DNA from: Vreelandella stevensii S18214
Lineage (GTDB): Bacteria > Pseudomonadota > Gammaproteobacteria > Pseudomonadales > Halomonadaceae
Reading direction: 5' to 3'
DNA: 64,000 bases
Assembly: GCF_000275725.1 (NCBI RefSeq)
Contig: NZ_AJTS01000039.1
Location: 85,821 to 149,820 of the forward strand
The notes under the pieces were generated by a model. It saw only the letters and a list, made by a program, of their open reading frames with translations. It was not told the DNA's origin and made no database searches. Shown one piece after another: positions 63,761 through 64,000 of the stretch (positions are counted from its first letter, which is position 1; the number at the start of each line of letters is the position of its first letter). Position numbers and translations under genes: made by a program.

Positions 63761-64000
63761 TTAATCCTTGGGAAAACGCGCTTCCAGCTCGGCGACCTGC
63801 TCTGGGGTCAGCCCGCGCGGGTTCTCGCCTCGCAGCAGCAGGTACAGCTTGGCGGTCTCTTCCAGCTCTTCGGTGGCATACACCGCCGCCTCGAGGGTCT
63901 TGCCCGCCACCACCGGGCCGTGGTTGGCCAGCAGCACCGCGCTGTGCTTGCCTGCCAGGCCCCGCACCGCTTCACCCAACTGGGGGTCGCCCGGGATGTG
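63761..64000 (-). CDS. otnC: 3-Oxo-tetronate 4-phosphate decarboxylase (class II aldolase fold), C-terminal part; runs off the right edge
   Basis: The frame is open from base 64000 to the stop at 63761, giving 80 residues. LLANHGPVVAGKTLEAAVYA contains the zinc-binding His of class II aldolase/adducin proteins, followed by the ATEELEETAKLY helix. OtnC yields dihydroxyacetone phosphate and CO2. The kinase OtnK needed before it is not in the window and may lie further right. Confidence 0.8.
   Translation of the reverse strand, partial: HIPGDPQLGEAVRGLAGKHSAVLLANHGPVVAGKTLEAAVYATEELEETAKLYLLLRGENPRGLTPEQVAELEARFPKD

Overview
The window reads as GC-rich gammaproteobacterial chromosome. Gene content (codBA, TRAP and DASS transporters, gab operon, YbiT, DadA, phosphatidylcholine synthase) and codon use fit a halomonad (Halomonas and relatives). 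That assignment is an inference from gene families; no rRNA gene is present. I found no tRNA, rRNA or CRISPR array.

Layout. (1) 1-1879: an inner-membrane diguanylate cyclase overlapping the start of a periplasmic amino-acid-type binding protein that runs off the left edge. (2) 2027-13027: pyrimidine salvage and degradation: codB-codA, then a RutR-like TetR regulator, mmsA and an omega-amino-acid:pyruvate aminotransferase, divergent from an N-carbamoyl-amino-acid (beta-ureidopropionate type) amidohydrolase. GNAT, phosphatidylcholine synthase, Tag and PhzF genes lie between, with the two 3' stubs of a deleted DUF1127/MocR divergent pair. (3) 13070-27097: an anaerobic fumarate-respiration block: menE, menC, menB, frdD, frdC, frdB, frdA on the minus strand, a divergent DASS dicarboxylate carrier, then menH, menD, menF, a DoxX protein and menA. 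The divergent region has a perfect FNR/ANR box, and a 14-bp tandem repeat forms a chain of five-codon upstream ORFs leading into frdA. menI and ubiE/menG are not in the window.

(4) 27127-33511: a damaged, mosaic zone. A photolyase gene is cut and fused to an antisense gabT-like fragment. Next comes an AT-rich azlC-azlD-araC island. Then an IS481-type and an IS1182-type element are each broken in two, with the halves interleaved as by one 1.2-kb inversion; target duplications and terminal repeats support this. (5) 33512-39357: the gabT-gabD-APC permease operon with a divergent MocR/GabR-like regulator. (6) 39392-50710: mixed housekeeping and accessory genes: SLT lipoprotein, solo TnpB IS605-type element, NemA-type ene-reductase, decayed tspO, ZipA-like protein, YbiT, CbiX, ChaC, HPP, EamA, and a tandem glycine riboswitch in front of a DadA-type oxidoreductase. 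(7) 50760-56322: a GGDEF remnant split by a tnpB-less IS605 derivative, then an RND efflux operon with a divergent TetR repressor and palindromic operators. (8) 56350-64000: one minus-strand operon for four-carbon sugar-acid (erythronate/threonate) use: otnC (partial), otnI, denD, dctPQM, an aldehyde dehydrogenase and a hydroxyisobutyrate-dehydrogenase-family enzyme.

A recurring feature is short degenerate tandem repeats (13-20 bp) placed at stop codons or just beyond them.
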